A DNA stretch of 64,000 nucleotides, taken from positions 62,001-126,000 of the forward strand of contig NZ_BSYI01000006.1 in NCBI RefSeq assembly GCF_030270585.1, written 5' to 3'. The notes beneath the pieces were generated by a model that worked only from the letters and a program-made list of their open reading frames with translations, was not told where the DNA came from and ran no database searches. The position numbers and the translations under genes were made by a program. Each line of letters starts with the position of its first letter. Within the stretch, counting starts at the first letter, position 1. Of the stretch, positions 1 to 11,881 are shown piece by piece. This DNA is from Paralimibaculum aggregatum. GTDB taxonomy: Bacteria; Pseudomonadota; Alphaproteobacteria; Rhodobacterales; Rhodobacteraceae.

Positions 1-2
1 CC

Positions 3-362
3 CAGGCGGAGCGCTACCCGGAGGACTACCGCGCGGCGGTGATGCGGCTCCGGCGGCAGGGCGGGCTCTATACCGAGCAGTCGGGCGCGGTGTCGGTGGC
101 GGAGGCGACGCTGTTCAGCACCTCGATCCGGCTGCCGGCGCAGCTCATCGAGGGCGACTACCGCGCGCGCATCTTCATCACCCGCGACAAGGCGGTGGTC
201 GATCACGTCGAGAAGACCATCGCGGTGCGCAAGATCGGCCTCGAGCGCTGGATCTACGTGATGGCCAAGGACCATGCGCTGATCTACGGCCTGCTCTCGC
301 TGGCCATCGCGCTCGCGGCCGGCTGGCTGGCCTCGACCTTCTTCCGCATCTTCTTCCCCTGA
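3..362 (+). CDS. C-terminal part of a TIGR02186-like membrane-anchored protein (5' end outside window)
   Basis: The frame is open from base 3 with no start needed, so the gene begins before the window and only about the last 119 residues are seen. The visible part is a beta-rich soluble segment followed by a single C-terminal membrane helix (IYGLLSLAIALAAGWLAST) and a short aromatic cytoplasmic tail. This layout, an extracytoplasmic domain held by one C-terminal helix, and the wording around KIGLERWIYVMAKDHALIYG resemble the alphaproteobacterial TIGR02186 family, which often sits beside sulfite-exporter-type permeases. That link is from memory of the family and the neighbour is not visible. 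The function is unknown. No terminator with a T-run follows. Confidence 0.7.
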   Translation, partial: QAERYPEDYRAAVMRLRRQGGLYTEQSGAVSVAEATLFSTSIRLPAQLIEGDYRARIFITRDKAVVDHVEKTIAVRKIGLERWIYVMAKDHALIYGLLSLAIALAAGWLASTFFRIFFP

Positions 363-722
363 GGGGGGGCGCCGCGGCGGCCCGGCTGTTCGGTCGAAGG
401 CGGCGAGCGCGGCGCTGCGCTGGCGTGCCTTTGGCCGGGTAGGCGGACCGGCCATATGCGGCAGCCCCGGCCTCGGCGGGGCCGCGTGCGGGATCGTGGC
501 GGAACTCGTCCGGCAGACGGGTCGGCCCGCACGACAAGGCCGGTCGGCACTATTGCGAGCCGGGGACTGCAGCGGCAGCGATCATGCGGGCGGGCCGCCG
601 CGCCTGCGGGCTGCGGGTCTGCGCCCGCTGCGGCTGCGGCTCGCCCGGCGGATGCGCGGCGCCCGTCTCGTCCCGATCGCACCGAAGGGTTCAGGAACCG
701 GCCGAAAGGTGGGAGGAGAGCG
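363..722. other. Intergenic stretch between two convergent genes, no gene seen
   Basis: This 360-base stretch separates the end of the TIGR02186-like gene from the end of the sensor kinase gene, which is read the other way. Reading frames here are open only because of the high GC content and show no recognisable protein. There is a GC-rich inverted repeat near 464-480 (CCCCG arms), but no T-run, so I do not call a terminator. Confidence 0.5.
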
Positions 723-2681
723 TCAGCAGGCGCCCATGGCCTTGCCGCGCTGCCGCGCCGGTGCCTCGGGCGCCTCGTGTGCCGGAAGCGCCTCGGCCAC
801 CGCGGCATAGAGGAGCTGCAGCGAGATCGGCTTGGTCACGTAGCCGGCGACGCCGAGGGCGGCGAGCTCGGCCTGGCGCTCGGGCCGCGCATCGGCGGTG
901 AGCGCGATCACCGGCACCTCCGCCACTGGCCCGGAGAACCGGCGGATGCGCGAGATGGTCTCCACCCCGTCGAGCACCGGCATGTGCAGGTCGAGCAGCA
1001 CGAGATCGATCGCCTCGCGCCCCAGCGTCTCCAGCGCCTCGCCGCCATCGGCAGCCTCGATCACCTCGGCGCCGGTCGGCTCCAGCATCAGGCGGGCCAC
1101 CAGGCGGTTGGTCGCCACGTCGTCGACGACGAGGATCCGCCGGCCCTGCAGATCGACGGGCGGCGGCGCCTCCGGCAAACCGGACGGCGGCGCCGGCACC
1201 GGCGCGGGCAGGCTGCCTGCGGCCGGAACGCCGGCCCGGAAGGTGAGGGTGAAGACGGTGCCGACATTCTCGGTGCTCGCGAAGCGCAGATCCCCCTCCA
1301 TCATGCCCGCGAGCCGCCGGGTGATCGCGAGGCCGAGGCCGGTGCCGCCGAAGCGCCGCGTGGTGGAATCGTCGGCCTGGGTGAAGGATTCGAAAAGCCG
1401 CGGGCGCGCCGCCTCGGGGATGCCGATGCCGGTGTCGCGCACGATCAGCGCGAGGCTGATCCGGCCGTTCGCATCGGGCTCGCCGAGCGGGCGGAGCGAG
1501 ATCTCGACGCCGCCGCTGTCGGTGAACTTCACGGCATTGGAGATCAGGTTGGTCGCGCATTGGCGCACCCGGGTCGGGTCGAAGACCAGCCGCGCCGGCA
1601 GCTCGGGCGCGATCTCCAGCCGGAACGACAGCTGCTTCTCGCGCGCCAGCGGCTGCCAGAGCTTGCCGATCTGGCGGATCAGGCTGCCGAGATCGCCCTC
1701 GGTCTCGGCGATGTCCATGCGGCCGGCATCGATCTTGGAGAGGTCGAGGATGTCGTTCAGCAATTCCATCAGGCTGCGCCCGCTTTCTAGGATGGTGAGC
1801 ACCTTCTCGCGGTCCTCCGGGTCCCGGTCGTCGGCCGCCAGCGCGGAGGCGATGCCGAGGATGCCGTTCATCGGGGTGCGGATCTCGTGGCTCATCGCGG
1901 CGAGGAAGCTGGCCTTCGAGCGATCCGCCGCCTCGGCCGCGTCGCGGGCCTTCTGCAGATCGGCGGTGCGCCGGACGACCCGGTCCTCGAGTTCCTGCTT
2001 GATCGCCTCGAGCTCGGCCTCGCGCTCGATCCGCAGGGTCTGCAGCTCGTGAAAGGCGCGGGCGAGGCGGCCGATCTCGTCTGTCGCCATGTCGCAGGGC
2101 CGCGGCACCGGCGCCCCGGCGCGCCAGCCCTCGATCGCCCGCTGCACCTTGTCGAGCGGGCGGCCCACCAGCCGGTGGAAGGCGACATAGCCGCCGATCA
2201 GCATGGTCAGCACCGCGATGACGGAGAGCAGCCCGGCATGCAGCCAGCTCCCGGCCAGCATCTGCTCGGCGCGGGCATGGCTGATGCCGAGCTCGAAATG
2301 GCCGATGACGGTGCCATCATCCCTGCCATAGGCGTTGATCCGGCGGCTGATGACCTGCGTTGCCTCGGAGACCTGGCCGACCAGCGCGATCTGGCGGCCG
2401 GCGCGGTCGTAGAAGCCGACGCTTTCGACATCCGGATCGACGATCATGCCGGCGCCGAGCAGGGTCAGCAGCTCCGGATCGGGAACCTGGATGATGCGCG
2501 AGAGCAGGATCGACTGGCTGGTCGCGAGGTGCTGCGCGCGGGCGTCGATCTCCTTCACGATCTGCCCGTAGGAATGATAATGCGCGTAGAACGTGATGCT
2601 CGGCACCACCGTGACCATCAGCGGCACGACGATCGCGAAGAACTTCAGGCGGATCGGCCAGTGATGCGGTCTGAGCAGCAT
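723..2681 (-). CDS. Hybrid sensor histidine kinase with receiver domain
   Basis: A 652-residue membrane-bound hybrid histidine kinase. In order: TM helix (about 12-32), a periplasmic sensor region (about 35-148), a second TM helix (about 148-168), HAMP linker (about 168-222), coiled coil, and a HisKA domain with phospho-accepting His265 in SHEIRTPMNG. Then comes an HATPase domain with the N box (NLISNAVKFTD), G1 (DTGIGIP) and G2 (FGGTGLGL), and a receiver domain (about 515-635) with phospho-acceptor Asp564 in LLDLHMP and the conserved Lys in TKP. It starts at an ATG with AGGAAG upstream and lies 21 bases after the YHS gene, probably in the same transcript. There is no separate response regulator or HPt gene nearby, so its output partner is elsewhere. 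The signal sensed is unknown. Confidence 0.93.
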   Translation of the reverse strand: MLLRPHHWPIRLKFFAIVVPLMVTVVPSITFYAHYHSYGQIVKEIDARAQHLATSQSILLSRIIQVPDPELLTLLGAGMIVDPDVESVGFYDRAGRQIALVGQVSEATQVISRRINAYGRDDGTVIGHFELGISHARAEQMLAGSWLHAGLLSVIAVLTMLIGGYVAFHRLVGRPLDKVQRAIEGWRAGAPVPRPCDMATDEIGRLARAFHELQTLRIEREAELEAIKQELEDRVVRRTADLQKARDAAEAADRSKASFLAAMSHEIRTPMNGILGIASALAADDRDPEDREKVLTILESGRSLMELLNDILDLSKIDAGRMDIAETEGDLGSLIRQIGKLWQPLAREKQLSFRLEIAPELPARLVFDPTRVRQCATNLISNAVKFTDSGGVEISLRPLGEPDANGRISLALIVRDTGIGIPEAARPRLFESFTQADDSTTRRFGGTGLGLAITRRLAGMMEGDLRFASTENVGTVFTLTFRAGVPAAGSLPAPVPAPPSGLPEAPPPVDLQGRRILVVDDVATNRLVARLMLEPTGAEVIEAADGGEALETLGREAIDLVLLDLHMPVLDGVETISRIRRFSGPVAEVPVIALTADARPERQAELAALGVAGYVTKPISLQLLYAAVAEALPAHEAPEAPARQRGKAMGAC

Positions 2682-2702
2682 GTGCCGGACTTCCTGGCCG
2701 AG

Positions 2703-3188
2703 TCAGTTGGCCGCGAGCGGTGTGGGTCGACCGACGCTCTCCTGCCAGAGCCTGTCGGCGGTGGCCTTGTGGCCAACCTCTTCGAGCATCCAGAGGCTGC
2801 GTGTGCCCTGGTCGAGGAAGAGATGTAGCTCGCCGTCGACGATACGCCAGGCCTCCGGGTCGGAGTCAAGACGCTGTCCCTGGGTCACGCCATAGGCACA
2901 GTGGCCGCCATAGGCCGGCAGGTAGCGCTCGGGCTCGGCGGCGAACCGGTCGCGGTTTGCGGCCGATGCGAAATGCACCACCACCTCGCCATGACGATGG
3001 GCATAGGCCGGCACGCCCTTCACCGCGCGGCCCTCGATGCCATAGGCGACCGGGTCGTAGCCCCGCATCAGAAGCCCGCTGCCGTCGCTGTTGAAACCTG
3101 GCTGATTCGAACGTGATTCGATCACCGAGATCGCCGCAACCGCACCAAATACCAGAAGAACCGCGATCAGTCCGAACAATCTGCCCAT
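2703..3188 (-). CDS. YHS-domain membrane-anchored protein
   Basis: About 161 residues. An N-terminal hydrophobic helix (LFGLIAVLLVFGAVAAI) acts as uncleaved anchor or signal, followed by a YHS-type domain seen in GYDPVAYGIEGRAVKG, the region ending FAAEPERYLPAYGGHCAYGV, and the C-terminal WRIVDGELHLFLD. YHS domains are linked to metal binding and to copper or redox proteins; here the Cys in GGHCAYG is the obvious candidate ligand. I chose the ATG at 3188 rather than an upstream in-frame start at 3230 because GGGGAAG lies just upstream and the hydrophobic segment then sits at the N-terminus. It is followed after 21 bases by the sensor kinase, which suggests that this protein takes part in sensing; that is inference. 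Confidence 0.8.
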   Translation of the reverse strand: MGRLFGLIAVLLVFGAVAAISVIESRSNQPGFNSDGSGLLMRGYDPVAYGIEGRAVKGVPAYAHRHGEVVVHFASAANRDRFAAEPERYLPAYGGHCAYGVTQGQRLDSDPEAWRIVDGELHLFLDQGTRSLWMLEEVGHKATADRLWQESVGRPTPLAAN

Positions 3189-3224
3189 ATCCGCTTCCCC
3201 ATGAATCCGCTTTCCGGGACCATA

Positions 3225-3238
3225 CATCACGGATGATG
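3225..3238. promoter_or_regulatory. Small palindrome upstream of the YHS-kinase gene pair
   Basis: CATCA and TGATG form a perfect 5-bp inverted repeat with a 4-base spacer, 37 to 50 bases upstream of the YHS gene start. It could be an operator, but it is short and I recognise no known binding consensus. Confidence 0.25.
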
Positions 3239-3333
3239 TTTATGAAGCGGTTTCTGCCATACCAGTGCGGCGGAACTGAGGCGCGGCGGGCACAGTGCCG
3301 GGATAAGGCGCGGGAAGGGGCGGCCGCTTGGGC

Positions 3334-4479
3334 TCAGCCGATGCGCGTGGCGGCGAGCCGCGCCTCGTCGAGCGCGAGGCCGAACCCGGGGGCCTCGCCG
3401 AGCTCGAGCGTGCCGGCAGCGGCGGCGAGGGGCGCGGCCATCGGAAAGTCGCGCCGCTCGAGGCTCCATTCCGGCGGATCATGGGGAAACTCGAGCCAGA
3501 GATCCGCCCCGGTGCCGGCCAGCAGATGCGCGTTGGCGAGCACCCCGATGCCGTTGGTCCAGCTGTGCGGGGTGAAGCCGAGCCCTGCCGCCCGCGCCAT
3601 CCGCGCCACCCGCGCGAGCCCGGTGATGCCCTCGGTGAGCGCCGCATCGGGCTGCAGGATGTCGAGCGCGCGGGCCTCGACGATCTGGCGGAAGGCGGCG
3701 GCCTCGCGGGTCATCTCGCCGCCGGCGATGCGGATCGGGCTGGCCGCGCGCAGCGCCGCCATGCCGGCGATGTCGGCCCGGTGCAGCGGCTCCTCCATCC
3801 AGAAGATGCCGAGCGGCTCCAGCGCGCGGGCGACCTCGAGCGCGTCCTTGAAGCCCCAGGGCGCGGCGGTGTCCCAGGGCATGCGCCAGCCCTGGTTGCA
3901 GTCGACCATCAGCGCCATCCGGTCGCCGATGCGGGCCCGCACCGCCTCCAGCGCGGCGATGTCGGCCCGCCAGCCGCCGCGGCCCTCGCCGGCCGAGGAG
4001 AAGCGGATCTTCATCGCCGCGAAGCCCTCGGCCAGCGCCTGCTCGGCCCGGTCGGCCAGCGCCTGCGGCGACCGCAGCACGCCGGAGGAGGCATAGAGCT
4101 TCACCCGCCCGCTCGCCCCGCCCAGCAGCCGCCAGACCGGGGCGCCGGCGATCTTGCCGGCCAGATCCCAGAGCGCGAGGTCGAGCGGCCAGCAGCGGCC
4201 GTAGTGAAAGGCGATGTGCGAGAGCACCTCGTAATGCCGGTCATGCGCCCGCGGGTCCTGCCCGAGGAACAGCCCCTCATGCCCGGCAAAGCCCAGCATC
4301 AGGTCGCCCGAGCCGATGCCGACCCGCCCCTCGCTGTCGCGCACGCGCACGATGGTGGCGTCGAACGCGGTGCGCGGCCGGCCGTCCCAGCTGGCGCGGA
4401 ACGGCGGGTCGAGCGGCAGCCGGTGGTGGCTGATCTCGATGGCGGCGATGCTGGGGGTCTCTGGCATGGGCTCAGGCAT
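3334..4479 (-). CDS. Mandelate racemase/muconate lactonizing enzyme family protein (enolase superfamily)
   Basis: A cytoplasmic sugar-acid-type enzyme of about 381 residues with the enolase-superfamily capping domain and (beta/alpha)8 barrel. Metal ligands are visible as Asp in MVDCNQGW, Glu in WMEEPL and Glu in IAGGEM. The second-strand acid-base position reads MKIRF (K-x-R) rather than the common K-x-K. The other side has the Asp/His dyad of the mandelate racemase subgroup: Asp in LQPDAAL and His in FTPHSWTNG. This points to a dehydratase or epimerase on a hydroxy- or sugar acid; the substrate cannot be read from the sequence. The start at 4479 overlaps the stop of the upstream dehydrogenase gene by 8 bases; a second ATG lies at 4467. 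The two genes are translationally coupled and probably share a pathway controlled by the divergent LysR gene. Confidence 0.9.
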   Translation of the reverse strand: MPEPMPETPSIAAIEISHHRLPLDPPFRASWDGRPRTAFDATIVRVRDSEGRVGIGSGDLMLGFAGHEGLFLGQDPRAHDRHYEVLSHIAFHYGRCWPLDLALWDLAGKIAGAPVWRLLGGASGRVKLYASSGVLRSPQALADRAEQALAEGFAAMKIRFSSAGEGRGGWRADIAALEAVRARIGDRMALMVDCNQGWRMPWDTAAPWGFKDALEVARALEPLGIFWMEEPLHRADIAGMAALRAASPIRIAGGEMTREAAAFRQIVEARALDILQPDAALTEGITGLARVARMARAAGLGFTPHSWTNGIGVLANAHLLAGTGADLWLEFPHDPPEWSLERRDFPMAAPLAAAAGTLELGEAPGFGLALDEARLAATRIG

Positions 4480-5653
4480 CCTGGCGAACGGGCGCGGCGA
4501 GCGCGACCATGGCGGCGGCGAAACGGTCGATGGCGTCGTCGTCGAGCTCGCGCGCGGTGGCGAGCCGCATCGGCGCGTTCTCGGGCGCCCGCATCGCCGC
4601 GGCGAGCGCCTCCGCCCCGGCCTCTGCCAGCGCCGGCGGCAGCCGGCGGGCGATGCCGGCACGGTCCATCAGCCCGGTGACCGCGGCGGGCAGCGCCGCG
4701 GGCCCGGAGAGGCCGAGCGCCGCCGCCGCGGCGGCGAGCGCCGGGGTCCCGGCCTCCACCAGCCAGGGCAGCGTCGCCTCGAAGGCCAGCGCCGTGGCGA
4801 GCCCGTGCGGAACCTCCGCCAGCCCCGCCATCGCATGGCTGATGTTGTGCGCCACGGCGCAGCCGCAATTGTCGATCGCGGTGCCGGCATAGCAGGCGGC
4901 GAGCAGCAGCTCGGTGCGCGCGGCGAGATCCGTTCCCTCGTCCACCGCACGCGGCAGCGCGCGCGCGATCATCGCCATCGCCGCATGGGCATAGAGCTGC
5001 GCGCCGGGATGGGCGTGCCGGTTCGTCGCCGCCTCGAAGGCATGGACGAAGGCGTCCATCGCGCACCAGGCGGTCAGCGCCGGCGGCAGGCTGAGGGTGA
5101 GCTCGGGGTCGAGCAGGATATGGCTCGCCTTGGTCTCGGGCCCCCAGATCCAGAGCTTGCGCCCGTCCGGGCCGGCGAAGACGGCGGTGGAGGAACTCTC
5201 GGCCCCGGTGCCGGCAGTGGTCGGGATCAGCACGCGCGGGGCGCCGGAAGGGGGCAGCGGGCGGGCGGCGCATGCATAGGAGAGCGGGTCGTCCGCGCCG
5301 TGGGCCAGCGCCGCGGCGGACTTGGCGACATCCAGCGCCGAGCCGCCGCCGATGCCGACCACGAGACCGGCGCCCTGTGCGTGGGCATGGGCGCGGCGGA
5401 TATCGCCGATGCCGGGCTCGCCGGCGATGCCGGCCTCGAGGGTGACGGCGTGACCCGCCGCCTCGAGCGCCGCAGCGATCCGGCCGGCGCGGCCGGACAG
5501 GGCGAGGAAACGGTCGGCCACCAGCAGCACCCGGCCGCCGGGGGCGAGGCGCGCCGCGAGGCCGGGGAGGTCGTCCACGGCGCCGGGGCGCAGGGTGATC
5601 GGCGGCACCGCGGCCGCGGCGAAGGCGGGGAGGCTGACGTCGGGGCTGTCCAT
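4472..5653 (-). CDS. Iron-containing alcohol dehydrogenase family protein (maleylacetate reductase-like)
   Basis: A 393-residue group III, Fe-type dehydrogenase. The N-terminal dinucleotide domain carries GIGGGSALDVAK (GGGS-x2-D-x-AK) and the following IPTTAGTGAESS loop. The C-terminal metal domain shows the usual Asp plus three His pattern in AMDAFVHAFEA, HNISHAMAG and VPHGLA. Such enzymes reduce carbonyls or oxidise alcohols with NAD(P)H; maleylacetate reductases and hydroxyacid dehydrogenases share this fold. It starts at an ATG preceded by GGAG, is divergent from the LysR gene, and overlaps the downstream enolase-superfamily gene. The pair probably forms a short catabolic operon for a hydroxy-acid substrate; the exact substrate is not determinable. 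Confidence 0.9.
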   Translation of the reverse strand: MDSPDVSLPAFAAAAVPPITLRPGAVDDLPGLAARLAPGGRVLLVADRFLALSGRAGRIAAALEAAGHAVTLEAGIAGEPGIGDIRRAHAHAQGAGLVVGIGGGSALDVAKSAAALAHGADDPLSYACAARPLPPSGAPRVLIPTTAGTGAESSSTAVFAGPDGRKLWIWGPETKASHILLDPELTLSLPPALTAWCAMDAFVHAFEAATNRHAHPGAQLYAHAAMAMIARALPRAVDEGTDLAARTELLLAACYAGTAIDNCGCAVAHNISHAMAGLAEVPHGLATALAFEATLPWLVEAGTPALAAAAAALGLSGPAALPAAVTGLMDRAGIARRLPPALAEAGAEALAAAMRAPENAPMRLATARELDDDAIDRFAAAMVALAAPVRQDA

Positions 5654-5734
5654 CGGCGGCTCCAGCGCGTGACTCGGATCGGATGAGCTTTACCCACATG
5701 TCTGTCTGGCCAAATCCCCCAGTTTCTTGGCATT

Positions 5735-5757
5735 CTCCATGATGTCAGATCATGGAG
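5735..5757. promoter_or_regulatory. Palindromic operator candidate between LysR gene and dehydrogenase operon
   Basis: CTCCATGAT (5735-5743) and ATCATGGAG (5749-5757) are a perfect 9-bp inverted repeat with spacer GTCAG. It lies in the divergent intergenic space, and its right arm contains most of the GGAGGG ribosome binding site of the LysR gene (start 5764). A bound regulator or an mRNA hairpin here could repress the LysR gene while acting on the divergent operon. Position and symmetry are seen; the function is inference. Confidence 0.55.
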
Positions 5758-5763
5758 GGCTGA

Positions 5764-6660
5764 ATGCTCCGCAAGCTGCCGCTCGAGACCTTCCGGGTGT
5801 TCGAGGCCGCCGCCCGGCACGGCAACTTCTCCGCCGCGGCGCGCGAGCTCGGCGTGACCCAGGCCGCGGTAAGCCGGCGCATCCAGGCGCTCGAGGCGGT
5901 GCTTGGCCGGCCGCTCTTCACCCGGCGCGGGCGGCACATCGCGCTCACCGCCGACGGCAGCGACCTGCACCGGCGCACCACCGGGGCGCTCGACTATCTG
6001 GCGGAGGCGCTCGAGCCCTTCGCGCCGATGCGCCACGGTGCGCCGGTTTCGGTGGTGGCGGCGGGCTCGGTGAGCCATCTCTGGCTCGGCGCCGAGATCC
6101 GCGCCTTCGCCCGCGATCATCCGGAGGCGGCGGTGCGGCTGGTCACCTCGGACGCGCTGCGCGACCTCGCCGACGACCGGCACGACCTCACCGTGCTCTA
6201 CACCCGCGGCGCGCATCCGCGCTGGCACCTGGTGGAGCTCTTCCCCGAGCGGCTGGTGCCGGTGGCCTCGCCCGGCTATCTCGCGGCGCGCGGGCTGACG
6301 CCGCCGCTGGCGCCCGCGGAGATCGCGGCGCTCGATCTCGTGGACTACGAGCGCTTCAACGCGCACTGGGTCTCGCTGGCCGACTGGGCCGAGGCGCAGG
6401 GCCTCGCGCCGCAGCGCGCGCGGGTGACCTTCTCGAGCTACTGGCTGGCGGTGGAGGCGGCGCTGGAGGGCGACGGCGTGGCGCTCGGCAGCCTCGGGCT
6501 GATGGCACGCCACCTCGCGGCGGGCCGGCTCGTGGCGCTGGGGCCCGAGCCGCTGGAGACCGGCTATGGCTACTGGCTGGGCCTGCCGCGGGGGCGCACG
6601 GTGAGCCCGGAGGCGATGGCGCTCTATCACCGCCTCGCGGAGGCCGCGGCGCCGGGCTGA
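5764..6660 (+). CDS. LysR family transcriptional regulator (GcvA-like)
   Basis: A 298-residue DNA-binding regulator. The winged helix-turn-helix covers about residues 5-65 (LETFRVFEAAARHGNFSAAA, then TQAAVSRRIQALE and a GRPLFTR wing). The remainder is a LysR-type periplasmic-binding-like effector domain. The LPLETFRVFEAAARHGNF opening and the GYWLGLP end resemble the GcvA/AmpR branch. A GGAGGG ribosome binding site sits five bases before the ATG. It is divergent from the Fe-dehydrogenase/enolase-superfamily operon, the classic arrangement for a LysR regulator that controls its neighbour in response to a pathway metabolite. The palindrome at 5735-5757 is the likely binding site. Confidence 0.93.
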   Translation: MLRKLPLETFRVFEAAARHGNFSAAARELGVTQAAVSRRIQALEAVLGRPLFTRRGRHIALTADGSDLHRRTTGALDYLAEALEPFAPMRHGAPVSVVAAGSVSHLWLGAEIRAFARDHPEAAVRLVTSDALRDLADDRHDLTVLYTRGAHPRWHLVELFPERLVPVASPGYLAARGLTPPLAPAEIAALDLVDYERFNAHWVSLADWAEAQGLAPQRARVTFSSYWLAVEAALEGDGVALGSLGLMARHLAAGRLVALGPEPLETGYGYWLGLPRGRTVSPEAMALYHRLAEAAAPG

Positions 6661-6958
6661 TCCCGGCCGGCACGCAGCACCCGGCCGGCGCGGGCGCGGC
6701 GCCGGCGGCCGGCCACGGGAGCGCCCCGGCCGCGGGCCATGCGAGATGGGGTTTCATTCCGGCCTCCCGGCCTGCCCCGCCGTATCTGGCCCCGGCCGCC
6801 AGCGCCTGGCAGAGCCTGGCCGGCGCACAAATCCGCAGGGTGTCCGGGCGCCGCACACCGCGCAAAAACGGGGGGCGCCGCTTGCCGGTGGGGGGGCGAG
6901 TGATTAGGACTCGTCCTGTACCCCTCTCCGGGCGGCTTCTTCAGACAAGGCAAGACCC

Positions 6959-7585
6959 ATGCGCGATCCGATCGACACCTACATGAACACCCTTGTGCCC
7001 ATCGTGGTCGAGCAGACCTCGCGGGGCGAGCGCTCCTACGACATCTACTCGCGACTGCTGAAGGAACGGATCATCTTCGTTTCCGGCCCGGTGCACGACG
7101 TGATGTCGACGCTGATCGTGGCGCAGCTTCTCTTCCTCGAGGCGGACAACCCGAAGAAGGAGATCGCGATGTACATCAACAGCCCGGGGGGCGTGGTCTC
7201 CTCCGGCCTGTCGATCTACGACACGATGCAGTACATCCGGCCGAAGATCTCGACCCTCTGCGTCGGCCAGGCGGCCTCGATGGGCTCGCTGCTGCTCTGC
7301 GCCGGCGAGAAGGACATGCGCTTCTCGCTGCCCAACAGCCGGGTCATGGTGCACCAGCCCTCCGGCGGCTTCCAGGGCCAGGCCTCGGACATCGCGATCC
7401 ACGCCAAGGAGGTGCTGTCGCTCAAGAAGCGGCTCAACGAGATCTATGTCCACCACACCGGGCAGGACTACGACACCGTGGAGGCGGCGCTCGACCGCGA
7501 CAACTTCATGACCGCCGAGCAGGCCCGCGACTGGGGCCTTATCGACACGATTGTCACAAAGCGGGAGGTTCCGTCCGAGGGTTGA
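6959..7585 (+). CDS. clpP: ATP-dependent Clp protease proteolytic subunit ClpP
   Basis: A 208-residue serine peptidase that forms the tetradecameric proteolytic chamber of ClpXP/ClpAP in the cytoplasm. The catalytic triad is Ser107 (GQAASMGS), His132 (VMVHQPSGG) and Asp181 (DRDNFM); the oxyanion and substrate strand is seen in YINSPGGVV. The length matches the family, and the N-terminal segment [20 protein letters not shown] fits the usual alphaproteobacterial form with a short self-processed propeptide. The start follows an AAGGCAAG stretch. clpX follows after 134 bases and lon after that, the conserved proteolysis block. Confidence 0.98.
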   Translation: MRDPIDTYMNTLVPIVVEQTSRGERSYDIYSRLLKERIIFVSGPVHDVMSTLIVAQLLFLEADNPKKEIAMYINSPGGVVSSGLSIYDTMQYIRPKISTLCVGQAASMGSLLLCAGEKDMRFSLPNSRVMVHQPSGGFQGQASDIAIHAKEVLSLKKRLNEIYVHHTGQDYDTVEAALDRDNFMTAEQARDWGLIDTIVTKREVPSEG

Positions 7586-7719
7586 CGGATCTGGTACGCG
7601 CGCCGTAGTGACAGCGTTTGGCTCTCGGGCTAGCTTGAAAATCGCATCGGATTCGCGCGCTACCGAAGCATTAACGATGCCCGTGTAAAAGCGGCGGACG
7701 CCCCCGTCGGGAGACTGGA

Positions 7720-8988
<1,269 letters not shown>

Positions 8989-9112
8989 CACAAGGCCGTG
9001 CAACGGGGCGTTGCTGCCCCGGCACCCCATCAGATCGGCGGGCTTCGGCCCGGTTCGGCGGTGTGGAGGCCCTTAGGGCTCCGCGCACGGTGCTATAGTG
9101 AGGCTGCTTCAC

Positions 9113-11536
<2,424 letters not shown>

Positions 11537-11560
11537 GCCGGACACGGATCCCGAGAACAG

Positions 11561-11593
11561 CGGCCCGCGCCTTCCCCGGCGCGGGCCGTTTTC
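11561..11593 (+). terminator. Rho-independent terminator after lon
   Basis: A perfect 11-bp stem (CGGCCCGCGCC with GGCGCGGGCCG), a six-base loop TTCCCC, and a TTTTC tail begin 24 bases after the lon stop codon. This is the clearest intrinsic terminator in the window and closes the clp-lon block. Confidence 0.9.
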
Positions 11594-11668
11594 ATGCCGC
11601 CGGGCGCGCCGCGAATGCGGGCGCCGGCGCTTGACGCGCCCCCTGCGGCTTGCCATCAGGGGCGGCGA

Positions 11669-11744
11669 GGGCGGTTAGCTCAGCTGGTAGAGCGCCTCGC
11701 TTACACCGAGGATGTCGGCGGTTCGAGCCCGTCACCGCCCACCA
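11669..11744 (+). tRNA. tRNA-Val (anticodon UAC)
   Basis: A 76-base tRNA with encoded CCA. The acceptor arms GGGCGGT and ACCGCCC pair perfectly. The D arm is GCTC..GAGC with AGCTGGTA, the anticodon stem is CCTCG/CGAGG around loop CTTACAC (anticodon TAC), and the T arm contains GTTCGAGCC. Anticodon UAC reads valine GUA/GUG codons. It stands alone between the lon terminator and the EndoU gene. Confidence 0.97.
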
Positions 11745-11881
11745 TTTCCCCTCCCCCGCGATGTTGCGCGCTGACGCCCGGATCCGTTTCGGGCATGCTC
11801 GGCGGCATCGGGACCGCTCGGGCCGTGGCCGCCGCCTTGCGGGCATCGGTCCGGACATCGGCAGCGCAGGGAGGCACCGAC

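Noticed and set aside
456-1790. A 444-codon plus-strand frame opposite the sensor kinase
   Set aside because: The kinase has all its catalytic boxes on the other strand; this one has none.
7634-7640. CTTGAAA before clpX as the -35 box of a heat-shock (sigma-32) promoter
   Set aside because: The -35 match is good but no matching -10 box lies at the proper distance (the sequence there is CG repeats).
9005-9030. GGGGC/GCCCC hairpin and CCCCAT box between clpX and lon as terminator or heat-shock promoter
   Set aside because: The stem is only five pairs with no T-run, and no CTTGAA-like box precedes CCCCAT.
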